DNA from: Citrobacter sp. Res13-Sevr-PEB04-36
GTDB taxonomy: Bacteria; Pseudomonadota; Gammaproteobacteria; Enterobacterales; Enterobacteriaceae
NCBI RefSeq assembly: GCF_015672735.1
Contig: NZ_JADABY010000067.1
Span: 1 to 48,017, forward strand
Direction: 5' to 3'
DNA: 48,017 bases
Shown: positions 35,179 to 43,185 of the stretch, piece by piece
Layout of the letters: every line of letters starts with the position of its first letter
Numbering within the stretch: the stretch's first letter is position 1
Translations under genes and position numbers: made by a program
Notes under the pieces: generated by a model
What the model was told of the DNA's origin: nothing
What the model saw: only the letters and a program-made list of their open reading frames with translations
Database searches by the model: none

Positions 35179-37368
35179 ATGTCTTTCACAACATACAACC
35201 GGGATTTTCAGCGTCAACCCGCAGTCGCCCCTTCCTTGCTTGCTGTCTGTATTGCCATGGCTTTTATTCCCGCTTCAGGCTTCGCCGCCAGCGAAGATAC
35301 GGTGATCGTTGATGGTTCAGCCACCGCAGACTCGGCATCCGGCGAAGAACAGGATTACAGCGTTAAGTCGACGACTGCGGGTACAAAAATGCAGATGACC
35401 CAGCGAGATATACCCCAGTCGGTCACTATCGTTAGCCAGCAACGCATGGAAGATCAGCAGCTACAGACCCTCGGTGATGTGATGGACAATACGCTAGGCA
35501 TCAGCAAAAGCCAGGCTGACTCCGATCGTAACAGCTACTTTTCCCGCGGTTTTGAAATTGATAACTATATGGTCGACGGGATCCCGACCTATTTTGAATC
35601 CCGCTGGAACCTCGGTGATGCACTTTCCGACACCGCCTTGTTTGAACGCATAGAAGTGGTGCGCGGGGCGAACGGTTTGATGACCGGGACGGGTAACCCT
35701 TCGGCTTCCATTAATATGATCCGTAAACACGCCACCAGTCGCGAGTTCACCGGTAATGTGTCGGCAGAATACGGCAGCTGGAATAAACAGCGCTATGTCA
35801 CTGATTTACAGAGTCCATTAACCGAAGATGGTAATGTGCGCGCCCGCATCGTCGCAGGATATCAGAATAACGACTCCTGGCTTGACCGCTACAACAGCGA
35901 AAAAATGTTCTTCTCCGGGATTGTCGATGCGGATCTGGGTGACACCACCAGCCTGTCTGCCGGTTATGAATACCAGCGTATTGATGTTAACAGCCCAACC
36001 TGGGGTGGCCTGCCGCGCTGGAACACCGACGGCAGCAAAAACAGCTATGACCGTTCACGCAGCACGGCTCCGGACTGGGCCTACAATGACAAAGACATCA
36101 ACAAAGTCTTTGTCACGCTAAAACAGCGTTTTGCCGATACCTGGCAGACAACCCTGAACGCTACCCATTCTGAAGTTAAGTTCGACAGCAAAACAATGTA
36201 CATCGATGCCTATGTCGACAAAAACACCGGTATGCTGGTCGGCCCTTATGCTAATTATGGACCTGGCTTCGACAACGTCGGCGGCACTGGGTGGAACAGC
36301 GGCAAGCGTAAGATCGATGCTGTCGATCTGTTCGCCGACGGTGGCTACGACCTGTTTGGTCGTCAACATAATCTGATGCTCGGCGGCAGCTACAGCAAAC
36401 AGAACAACCGTTATATCAACGCCTGGGACAATGTGTATCCGAACGAGGTAGGGAATTTTAATAACTTCGACGGTAATATTCCTGAGACCAACTGGCGTCC
36501 ACAGTCGCTGGCCCAGGACGATACCACACACATGAAGTCGCTTTACGCGGCGACGCGTGTATCGCTGGCCGACCCACTGCACTTGATCCTCGGCGCGCGT
36601 TATACCAACTGGCGTATCGACACCCTAACCTACAGCATGGAAAAAAATCACACCACACCGTATGCCGGTCTGGTGTATGACATTGATGATAACTGGTCAA
36701 CTTACGCCAGCTATACCTCTATCTTCCAGCCACAGAACAAACGTGACAGCTCAGGTAAATACCTCTCACCGATCACCGGTAACAACTATGAGATGGGGTT
36801 AAAGTCGGACTGGATGAACAGTCGCCTGACTACCACCCTTGCGGTATTCCGTATCGAGCAGGATAACCTGGCACAGTCTACCGGTACGCCAATTGCTGGC
36901 AGCAATGGCGAAACGGCCTATAAGTCGACCAACGGTACGGTCAGCAAAGGGGTTGAATTCGAAGTGAACGGTGCAATCACCGATAACTGGCAGATGACGT
37001 TTGGCGCAACGCGTTACGTTGCCGAAGATAACGAAGGCAATGCGGTAAACCCAAACCTGCCACGTACCACGGTGAAACTGTTCACCCGTTATCGTCTGCC
37101 GGCGATGCCGGAGCTGACCGTCGGCGGTGGTGTTAACTGGCAGAATCGCGTTTACAGCGATACCGTAACGCCTTACGGGACGTTCCGTGCCGAACAGGGT
37201 AGCTACGCATTGGTAGATTTGTTCACCCGTTACCAGGTGACGAAAAACTTCTCCCTGCAGGGCAACCTGAACAACCTGTTCGATAAGACTTACGACACTA
37301 ACATTGATGGTTCTATCGTCTACGGTGAACCGCGTAACGTCAGCGTCACCGCCAGCTATCAGTTCTGA
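35179..37368 (+). CDS. fhuE: TonB-dependent ferric-rhodotorulic acid/coprogen receptor FhuE
   Basis: Outer-membrane receptor taking up Fe(III)-rhodotorulic acid, coprogen and ferrioxamine B. 729 residues as in E. coli. Signal peptide ends at GFA/ASED (about residue 36), followed by a TonB-box-like EDTVIVDG. The plug domain (about 70-180) contains TQRDIPQSVTIVSQQRMEDQ and VEVVRGANGLMTGTG. The 22-strand barrel ends with the canonical C-terminal aromatic (ASYQF). In E. coli its 3' neighbour is ptsG, convergent; here it is an accessory LysR gene. Confidence 0.97.
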   Translation: MSFTTYNRDFQRQPAVAPSLLAVCIAMAFIPASGFAASEDTVIVDGSATADSASGEEQDYSVKSTTAGTKMQMTQRDIPQSVTIVSQQRMEDQQLQTLGDVMDNTLGISKSQADSDRNSYFSRGFEIDNYMVDGIPTYFESRWNLGDALSDTALFERIEVVRGANGLMTGTGNPSASINMIRKHATSREFTGNVSAEYGSWNKQRYVTDLQSPLTEDGNVRARIVAGYQNNDSWLDRYNSEKMFFSGIVDADLGDTTSLSAGYEYQRIDVNSPTWGGLPRWNTDGSKNSYDRSRSTAPDWAYNDKDINKVFVTLKQRFADTWQTTLNATHSEVKFDSKTMYIDAYVDKNTGMLVGPYANYGPGFDNVGGTGWNSGKRKIDAVDLFADGGYDLFGRQHNLMLGGSYSKQNNRYINAWDNVYPNEVGNFNNFDGNIPETNWRPQSLAQDDTTHMKSLYAATRVSLADPLHLILGARYTNWRIDTLTYSMEKNHTTPYAGLVYDIDDNWSTYASYTSIFQPQNKRDSSGKYLSPITGNNYEMGLKSDWMNSRLTTTLAVFRIEQDNLAQSTGTPIAGSNGETAYKSTNGTVSKGVEFEVNGAITDNWQMTFGATRYVAEDNEGNAVNPNLPRTTVKLFTRYRLPAMPELTVGGGVNWQNRVYSDTVTPYGTFRAEQGSYALVDLFTRYQVTKNFSLQGNLNNLFDKTYDTNIDGSIVYGEPRNVSVTASYQF

Positions 37369-37386
37369 TAATTCTCAGGCCTGTAC

Positions 37387-37419
37387 ACTGCATCCATCTG
37401 CTCGCCAGGTGGATGCAGT
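37387..37419. terminator. Hairpin between convergent fhuE and lysR gene
   Basis: Perfect 10-bp stem ACTGCATCCA (37387-37396) / TGGATGCAGT (37410-37419) starting about 18 bp after the fhuE stop. No T run follows, so it may be a weak terminator or a 3'-end stabiliser. Confidence 0.6.
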
Positions 37420-37438
37420 ACGCAGATTATACGTACGC

Positions 37439-38329
37439 TTACAGCACAATATCTGTATTCCTTGCCATCACCAGTCGTAAGAAATCATCACGCCTGCTGC
37501 TGGTAATTTTTGCATTCCATACCACGCCAATATTCCAACGGTTCTGTCTTTCTACGGACATCAGTAATCTTACTTCGGCAGGTAGAAAATGCCTGACACT
37601 TTCAGGTACAAAAGCTACGCCATTACCACCAGCAACCAATGCCAAAATCGTCGTTATATCCTCTGTCACGGTGACTGGGTTAGCGCTAAGCTGATTGTGC
37701 TGCAAAAAAACTGCGGTTTGTTCCGCAAGGCAAGGGCTGGTAGACGGATCTAACTGAAGTAAAGAATATGCCGATATCGCGCTTCGAATATTCATAAACT
37801 CAATATTGCTATTCGCTGGCACGGCGAGCGCCAGTGTTTCCTCAAAAATAATATGCGACGACAGCCCCTTACTCACCGGCATTCGCACAAAACCGATATG
37901 CAGGCTCCCTTCTAATAGCATTTTCATTTGCACACTTGAGGGAAGGTGGCTAATGATGACTTCACATTCAGGGAATTGCTGATGAAATTGATTTATCCAT
38001 CTTGGAACCTGATGAAAAGATGAAATACCAAATCCCATAAATAATTTCTCACGGTTTTTTGTATTTATTTCTTTTGCATACGTCAGGAAGTCAACGTGGG
38101 ATTGTAACAACTCATTGGCTTTAGAAAAAAGCTGCTGCCCGAATATGGTCAAACTTGCGCCATGACGTCCGCGCAGGAAAAGCTCGCCTCCGGTCAGTTG
38201 TTCCAACATCTGTATCTGCTTTGATAGTGCCGGCTGCGTCAGAAAAAGTGCTTTTGCTGCGCTACTGTAACTTCCTTTTTTTGCCAATGTCACAAAAGCA
38301 CGCAGCAGTTTTACATCTATTCCTTTCAT
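37439..38329 (-). CDS. LysR-family transcriptional regulator of the HypE/HypF operon
   Basis: 296 residues with the typical LysR layout: winged HTH at about 1-60 (LLRAFVTLAKKGSYSSAAKALFLTQPALSKQIQMLEQ, shown in parts) and a type 2 periplasmic-binding-fold effector domain from about 90 to 290 (LFMGFGISSFHQVPRWINQF, LVAGGNGVAFVPESVRHF). It is divergent from the isochorismatase-HypE-HypF-HAD-MFS operon, 138-150 bp away, which is the usual arrangement for a LysR regulator of the adjacent operon. The codon use is AT-richer than in the backbone genes. The closest named relative is not identified and the effector is unknown. Confidence 0.88.
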   Translation of the reverse strand: MKGIDVKLLRAFVTLAKKGSYSSAAKALFLTQPALSKQIQMLEQLTGGELFLRGRHGASLTIFGQQLFSKANELLQSHVDFLTYAKEINTKNREKLFMGFGISSFHQVPRWINQFHQQFPECEVIISHLPSSVQMKMLLEGSLHIGFVRMPVSKGLSSHIIFEETLALAVPANSNIEFMNIRSAISAYSLLQLDPSTSPCLAEQTAVFLQHNQLSANPVTVTEDITTILALVAGGNGVAFVPESVRHFLPAEVRLLMSVERQNRWNIGVVWNAKITSSRRDDFLRLVMARNTDIVL

Positions 38330-38403
38330 TTATAGAACCTTGAAAAAAATGGAATTATACAAGTACCCTTAACCAGCACATTATAGCAAGAGAAGGTGAT
38401 AAA

Positions 38404-38457
38404 TATCGGTATTCATCGATAACTTACATTGATTTTCTTCACATTAATCAACATTAT
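38404..38457 (+). promoter_or_regulatory. Candidate LysR operator and promoter of the accessory operon
   Basis: TATCG-N8-CGATA (38404-38421) is an interrupted palindrome with the T...A ends of LysR-type sites. Eight bases further on, TTGATT (38429-38434) and CATTAT (38452-38457), 17 bp apart, form a plausible sigma-70 promoter. The start of transcription would lie close to 38464, leaving a very short leader. All of this is pattern-based. Confidence 0.35.
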
Positions 38458-38479
38458 AAATATACAAATGGATATAAAT

Positions 38480-39079
38480 ATGCCAAATGTAGCCGTTTTA
38501 ACAAATGATTTGCAGTATGAATTTACATATAAAATAACCCGTTCACCCCAAGAATTAGAACAAAAACTCGTTAGATTTAATCACTTCCTTGACGGAATAA
38601 GAAACCTACATCAGACCGTAATACATTTGCAGCTTATTAATGATCCCAACGATCCCGCTGTACAACGCCGCTATAAAAATCGCGAAGCCGGTATTCCCGC
38701 CCTCGCAGGTCGCCCTGAAAACCAAATAATCAGCAGTATTTACCATCCTTCCGACCTTATTGTTGTCAAAGGTAGGGATAGCGGTTTCTTCAACAATAAT
38801 CTCGACGAAACACTGCAAAAACTAAACGTAAAAACGGTAATCGTGACGGGTTTGCAAACGCATGTCTGTGTTCAAACCACTGCCGCTGATGCTTTTTTCC
38901 GCGGATACAATGTCTGGGTTCCTGATGATTGTGTTTTTGCCCCTTCAACGGACGACACCAATCGTGCTCTGGAATGGCTCTCCAGCTACTGCGCGACCAT
39001 TGCCTCCTCAACTGAAATTCTGTCGCTGTTAGCAAAACATGATGATCTTCCTGAACGTGACGAAAGGAAAACCGCATGA
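38480..39079 (+). CDS. Isochorismatase-fold cysteine hydrolase
   Basis: 199 residues from ATG 38480; an in-frame ATG at 38468 would add four, and neither has a strong SD. The fold is clear from the complete catalytic triad: D10 in VLTNDLQYEF, K97 in SDLIVVKGRDSGFF and C130 in VTGLQTHVCVQTTAADAFFRG, with the preceding cis-peptide region. Members of this family hydrolyse C-N bonds (isochorismatases, nicotinamidases, N-carbamoylsarcosine and ureidoacrylate amidohydrolases, biuret hydrolase), so an amide or ureido/carbamoyl substrate is likely but not identified. First gene of the operon; its stop overlaps the HypE-like start (ATGA). Lower GC than the backbone. Confidence 0.88.
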   Translation: MPNVAVLTNDLQYEFTYKITRSPQELEQKLVRFNHFLDGIRNLHQTVIHLQLINDPNDPAVQRRYKNREAGIPALAGRPENQIISSIYHPSDLIVVKGRDSGFFNNNLDETLQKLNVKTVIVTGLQTHVCVQTTAADAFFRGYNVWVPDDCVFAPSTDDTNRALEWLSSYCATIASSTEILSLLAKHDDLPERDERKTA

Positions 39080-40113
39080 AGAGCCAATTAGCGCCAACGG
39101 CATTATCCGCAGAAACGGTTGTCCTGGACCATGGAACAGGAGCCCGACTTAGTCGCGAACTGGTTGAGAAAATCGCTGAGATTCTGGGTGAGACCTATCT
39201 GGGCATGATGGAAGATAGCGCCATCCTTGAGATCCCCTCCCAGAAGATAGCATTTACCACTGACTCTTTTGTTGTCACTCCCCTCATCTTTGGGAATGGT
39301 GATATTGGTAAAATTGCTGTTTGCGGTACCGTGAACGATCTTGCTGTGAGCGGCGCACGCCCACTGTATCTGACACTTAGTCTTATTATTGAAGCGGGTA
39401 TGTTGATATCCGAACTGCTCACCATTATTGAGTCAGTACGCGATACCGCCATTGCCGCAGGCGTCAAAATTGTTGCCGGAGATACCAAAGTTGTCGGCAA
39501 GGGCGAGGCCGATCGGTTGTTTATCAATACTGCTGGTGTTGGTGTTATCGAAAAAACGCCTGTTTCAATTAAAAACGTTCGTCCTGGACAGAAAATAATA
39601 CTCAGTGGCGATATCGGGAATCACTCAATTCATCTGTTATCAATACGCGAAGGTCTTGGGTTTGAACGAAATATTCTCAGCGACTGCGCGCCGCTGAACC
39701 ACATGATTCGCCAGCTCCTCAACGCCGTTCCCGTCGAAAAAATAGCATCAATGCGGGACGTAACTCGCGGCGGACTCTCTGCAGTGCTTCATGAACATGC
39801 CCGCGCCGCAAATCATGAGATTCGTTGCGTTCGACAATCCTTACCCATCCAACCTGAAACAGCGATGGCTGCCGATATGCTCGGTGTCGACGTCATTAAT
39901 TTGGCCAACGAAGGATGCCTCTGTTTATTTGTCGAATCCGACATTGCAGAAACAGTCGTCAAACTATTGCAGGCTCATCCTCTCGGTCAAAAGGCAGCAA
40001 TTATTGGAGAAGTACTTACCACACCTGGAGCGCAAGTCCGCATGCTCGAACCGGATGGAAAGGTATCTACAATAGAGGAGCTCTATGGTGCAGAACTTCC
40101 AAGACTCTGCTGA
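39076..40113 (+). CDS. hypE: HypE homologue (carbamoyl dehydratase, thiocyanate-forming)
   Basis: 345 residues with all landmarks of HypE, the PurM-like ATP-dependent enzyme that dehydrates a carbamoyl group on its C-terminal cysteine to a thiocyanate. Visible: TTDSFVVTPLIFGNGDIGKI (about 61-80), CGTVNDLAVSGARP, GDTKVVGKGEADRLFINT (about 139-156), MRDVTRGGLSAVLHE, GVDVINLANEG and the C-terminal LPRLC whose last residue, C345, is the acceptor cysteine. Deviations: the N-terminal glycine-rich loop reads DHGTGARLS rather than HGSGG-like, and GNHSIHLL replaces the usual GDHG-x-A. No hydrogenase gene is near, and no HypC or HypD partner. It overlaps its neighbours at both ends (4 and 29 bp). The symbol denotes family; the role is probably not hydrogenase maturation. 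Confidence 0.88.
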   Translation: MKSQLAPTALSAETVVLDHGTGARLSRELVEKIAEILGETYLGMMEDSAILEIPSQKIAFTTDSFVVTPLIFGNGDIGKIAVCGTVNDLAVSGARPLYLTLSLIIEAGMLISELLTIIESVRDTAIAAGVKIVAGDTKVVGKGEADRLFINTAGVGVIEKTPVSIKNVRPGQKIILSGDIGNHSIHLLSIREGLGFERNILSDCAPLNHMIRQLLNAVPVEKIASMRDVTRGGLSAVLHEHARAANHEIRCVRQSLPIQPETAMAADMLGVDVINLANEGCLCLFVESDIAETVVKLLQAHPLGQKAAIIGEVLTTPGAQVRMLEPDGKVSTIEELYGAELPRLC

Positions 40114-42463
40114 GCAATGCGGCGCTTGGGAAACCCGGCGTTATCGCATTTGCGGTATTGTACAAGGGGTGGGATTTCGCCCTTTTGTACATCGACTGGC
40201 TCGAACCTTCGAAGCCACAGGTTGGGTGCTCAATGACTCAGAAGGTGTGTTACTTGAATTACAGGCCACATCTGGAAATATAACCCAGTTCATTAATGAA
40301 CTGGTAGCAACCCCTCCTCCGATGGCCCGCATCATTAGCATTGAGGAAGTGCAGCGGGAACAGACCGATCACCGTTACGAAGAGTTCAGTATCCGTAAGA
40401 GTCTTCAATACGCGAGAATGGATACTATTATTCCGCCAGATTCTAATGTCTGTTGTGATTGCCTTAACGAAATGTTGGACCCCTGGAACTCACGTTTTCG
40501 ATACGCTTTTATTAATTGCACAAATTGCGGGCCTCGATATTCAATTATCCAGGCGATGCCTTACGATCGTTCACAAACGACTATGCGTACCTTCACGATG
40601 TGTTCAGCCTGTAAACATGAATATGAAGACATTGAAAGCCGCCGCTACCATGCGCAACCTAATGCTTGCCCGGAATGCGGACCTAAACTGGAACTGAGAT
40701 CTCATAATGGGTCGATAATAGCCACAAAAGATATTGTCAGCTACGCAATCGCAAGGTTACGTGAAGGGGCTATCGTGGCAGTCAAAAGCCTTGGTGGTTT
40801 TCATCTGGTTGTGGATGCGAATAATGAGAATGCCATTCAACAATTGAGAATGCGCAAACGCAGAGATGCCAAGCCGTTTGCCATTATGGTAGCAGATGTC
40901 GAAAACGCTGAACGCATTGCCACTATTAATTCCCATGAAAAAGCCCTTCTGGAAAGCGTAGAACGCCCTATTGTATTGCTGCATAAGCGCCCACATGCTC
41001 TTCCAGATATCATCGCGCCGCACAACCCCAATATTGGTATCATGCTTCCATCAACCCCCCTTCAGTATTTGCTGCTGGAAGATGCAACAATGCCAGCACT
41101 GGTCATGACCAGTGGTAATACTTCAGGCCATCCCATCGTATTTGATAATGCAAGCGCAATTGCTCAGTTAAGCGCCATTGCGGATTATTTTATTCTGAAC
41201 GATCGTGATATTCATACACGTGTCGATGATTCCGTGGTCCGTGTTATGACACGTCATGACGGCAGAGATTCCCACCTGTCATACCTTCGTCGCTCGCGAG
41301 GTTACGCCCCCTACCCCATCTATCTTTCCTCTGCTATCGATCCGATCATTGCACTTGGCGCTGAACTCAAAACAACCGTCAGCATATCCAGAGATAATAA
41401 GGTATTTATGAGTCAGCACATTGGCGATCTCAAAAATGATCTGACCTTTAAATCGCACCTTGCGTGTATTAAACATCTGCAAACGCTTCTCGATATTGAA
41501 CCAACTATTGTGGCCTGCGATCTCCATCCGGCATTTCGCTCAACGCGCAGCGCACTGGAACAATCACAATTGCGGGTCATCCAGGTGCAGCATCACCATG
41601 CTCATATGGCATCGTGCATGGCGGAAAATGGGCTCAGCGGTCAAACTATTGGGGTAATTTTCGATGGCACGGGCTACGGTACGGATGGCACAATCTGGGG
41701 TGGCGAATTCCTTATTGGGGACACAAAGAGTGTTGAACGCGCAGCGCATCTTCGCCACATCGCCTTACCCGGAGGCGACAGTGCAGTTCAAGAACCTATA
41801 AGGGTGGCAATTTCGTTATTAACGGAAATTTACGCTGAACATGTCCCCAATCTGCCTATTCCTGTACTGGATACTTTATCGGTTGAGCAGCTCAATGTAT
41901 TCACCAAAATGGCAGTACGAAGGATCAATTCTCCCGTCACCAGTAGCATAGGCAGGCTATTCGATGGCATCTCTGCGTTAATGGGGGTATGTACACATAT
42001 TGAGTATGAAGCGCAGGCAGCCATTGAATTAGAAGCACTATTGCAGCACGACCTTCATATGGCAAAACCCTTTGGCTTCGCTCTCGTGGAATACGATAAT
42101 CATGTCGAAGTGGATTATCGCCCGATGATACAAGATTTGGTTTCGGCATTGACCTCCTTGCCCCTCAACTTGCCTGAATTAAGCCGCCGCTTTCACTCAA
42201 CTCTCGTAGAGATTATTACCGTAGTCTGTTGTCAACTGTCTACCCACGCAAAAACCCAGCAAGTTGTATTGAGCGGGGGTGTTTTTTGTAATGAATTCCT
42301 GCTGATCAATACCCTGGACAGATTACAAGCGGCTGGGCTTAACGCTTATTGCCATCAACGTGTACCTACGAATGATGGGGGTATTTCTTTGGGGCAAATC
42401 GTTGTTGCATCCAGTCTAAGCCAAACACGAAATATGAATAATAAGGAAATGGAATATGTATAA
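40085..42463 (+). CDS. hypF: HypF homologue (carbamoyltransferase)
   Basis: 792 residues, full HypF length. Acylphosphatase domain at 1-100 (GIVQGVGFRPFVHRLA with catalytic R32, and N50 in VLND). Two zinc fingers with exact spacing C-x2-C-x18-C-x2-C-x24-C-x2-C-x18-C-x2-C (about 119-194). YrdC-like carbamoyl-AMP domain (SLGGFHLVVDA, RRDAKPFAIMVAD, VMTSGNTSGHPI, RVDDSVVRV). Kae1-like C-terminal domain (HHAHMASCMAENG, FDGTGYGTDGTIWGGEF, VLSGGVFCNEFL). HypF uses carbamoyl phosphate and ATP to carbamoylate the HypE C-terminal cysteine. SD GAGGAG precedes ATG 40085. It lies in an operon with a hydrolase, a phosphatase and an exporter-like protein, not hydrogenase genes. AT-rich codon use suggests transfer. 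Confidence 0.9.
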   Translation: MVQNFQDSAEQCGAWETRRYRICGIVQGVGFRPFVHRLARTFEATGWVLNDSEGVLLELQATSGNITQFINELVATPPPMARIISIEEVQREQTDHRYEEFSIRKSLQYARMDTIIPPDSNVCCDCLNEMLDPWNSRFRYAFINCTNCGPRYSIIQAMPYDRSQTTMRTFTMCSACKHEYEDIESRRYHAQPNACPECGPKLELRSHNGSIIATKDIVSYAIARLREGAIVAVKSLGGFHLVVDANNENAIQQLRMRKRRDAKPFAIMVADVENAERIATINSHEKALLESVERPIVLLHKRPHALPDIIAPHNPNIGIMLPSTPLQYLLLEDATMPALVMTSGNTSGHPIVFDNASAIAQLSAIADYFILNDRDIHTRVDDSVVRVMTRHDGRDSHLSYLRRSRGYAPYPIYLSSAIDPIIALGAELKTTVSISRDNKVFMSQHIGDLKNDLTFKSHLACIKHLQTLLDIEPTIVACDLHPAFRSTRSALEQSQLRVIQVQHHHAHMASCMAENGLSGQTIGVIFDGTGYGTDGTIWGGEFLIGDTKSVERAAHLRHIALPGGDSAVQEPIRVAISLLTEIYAEHVPNLPIPVLDTLSVEQLNVFTKMAVRRINSPVTSSIGRLFDGISALMGVCTHIEYEAQAAIELEALLQHDLHMAKPFGFALVEYDNHVEVDYRPMIQDLVSALTSLPLNLPELSRRFHSTLVEIITVVCCQLSTHAKTQQVVLSGGVFCNEFLLINTLDRLQAAGLNAYCHQRVPTNDGGISLGQIVVASSLSQTRNMNNKEMEYV

Positions 42464-43181
42464 TCTTACCCACAAACCTGCTGCCGTATTATTTGATATG
42501 GACGGCGTGCTTATTGATTCAAATGAAGTTATAGAAAAAGCCTGGCGCGAAGCAGCTAAAATGTATGGCAAGACAATATCCGATAAAGATATTGTTAAAC
42601 ATATTCACGGACAGCCAGGACCACATACTATCCAGGCGCTTTTCAGTGACCTGCCGCTTATTGACCAGCAAAAAGTTCAGGCTCATATTATTCATGTTGA
42701 AAATACTGCCGACTACAATTCTATCCCCGGCGTTGCCCAACTTATCACCTCGCTGGATGCAGCAGGAATTACGGTAGGCATTGTCACCAGCGGCTGGAGA
42801 GAGAAAATCGATCGTGTAACGGCTATGCTCCAGGTCCAGTCCTGCATTTCCGTTATTGTTGAACGTGATGACGTAGTCCGGGGAAAGCCCTTCCCGGACC
42901 CGTATCTTCTCGCCGCTGAACGTCTTGGCCTGCCCGCTGAGAACACAATCGTGTTTGAAGACTCTAAAAGTGGCGTCACATCAGCCGTTGCCGCAGGCGC
43001 TTTTTGCGTTGGAATCGGTGGTGTTGAGTTGACAACGTGCGGCGCTAAGCTTGCTATTCCTGACTTTACCAGGGTTGAAGTGATGCCAAGACTGGACGGA
43101 GATACCGCGATTTCATTTTGTCCGGGCCATGTTTTGGTCATCGGGAAGAAATCTCCATCTTCGGCTGTATTGAAAGGATGA
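42456..43181 (+). CDS. HAD-family phosphatase (beta-phosphoglucomutase-like)
   Basis: 241 residues. Motif I LFDMDGVLIDSNEV with nucleophile D14 and acid/base D16, motif II VTSGWRE (threonine-serine), motif III lysine in RGKPFPDPYLLAAERLG, and motif IV FEDSKSGVTSAVAAG. The helical cap between motifs I and II places it in subfamily IA, with sugar-phosphate phosphatases and beta-phosphoglucomutases. The C-terminal tail of about 30 residues (TAISFCPGHVLVIGKKSPSS) is longer than usual. Substrate unknown; in this operon it may remove a phosphate from the product or an intermediate. It overlaps the HypF gene by 8 bp and the MFS gene follows after 4 bp. Confidence 0.87.
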   Translation: MYNLTHKPAAVLFDMDGVLIDSNEVIEKAWREAAKMYGKTISDKDIVKHIHGQPGPHTIQALFSDLPLIDQQKVQAHIIHVENTADYNSIPGVAQLITSLDAAGITVGIVTSGWREKIDRVTAMLQVQSCISVIVERDDVVRGKPFPDPYLLAAERLGLPAENTIVFEDSKSGVTSAVAAGAFCVGIGGVELTTCGAKLAIPDFTRVEVMPRLDGDTAISFCPGHVLVIGKKSPSSAVLKG

Positions 43182-43185
43182 ACAC

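Noticed and set aside
39076..42463. Ordinary hydrogenase maturation operon
   Set aside because: No hydrogenase subunit, hypA, B, C or D occurs in the window, and the flanking operon genes are a hydrolase, a HAD phosphatase and an MFS transporter.
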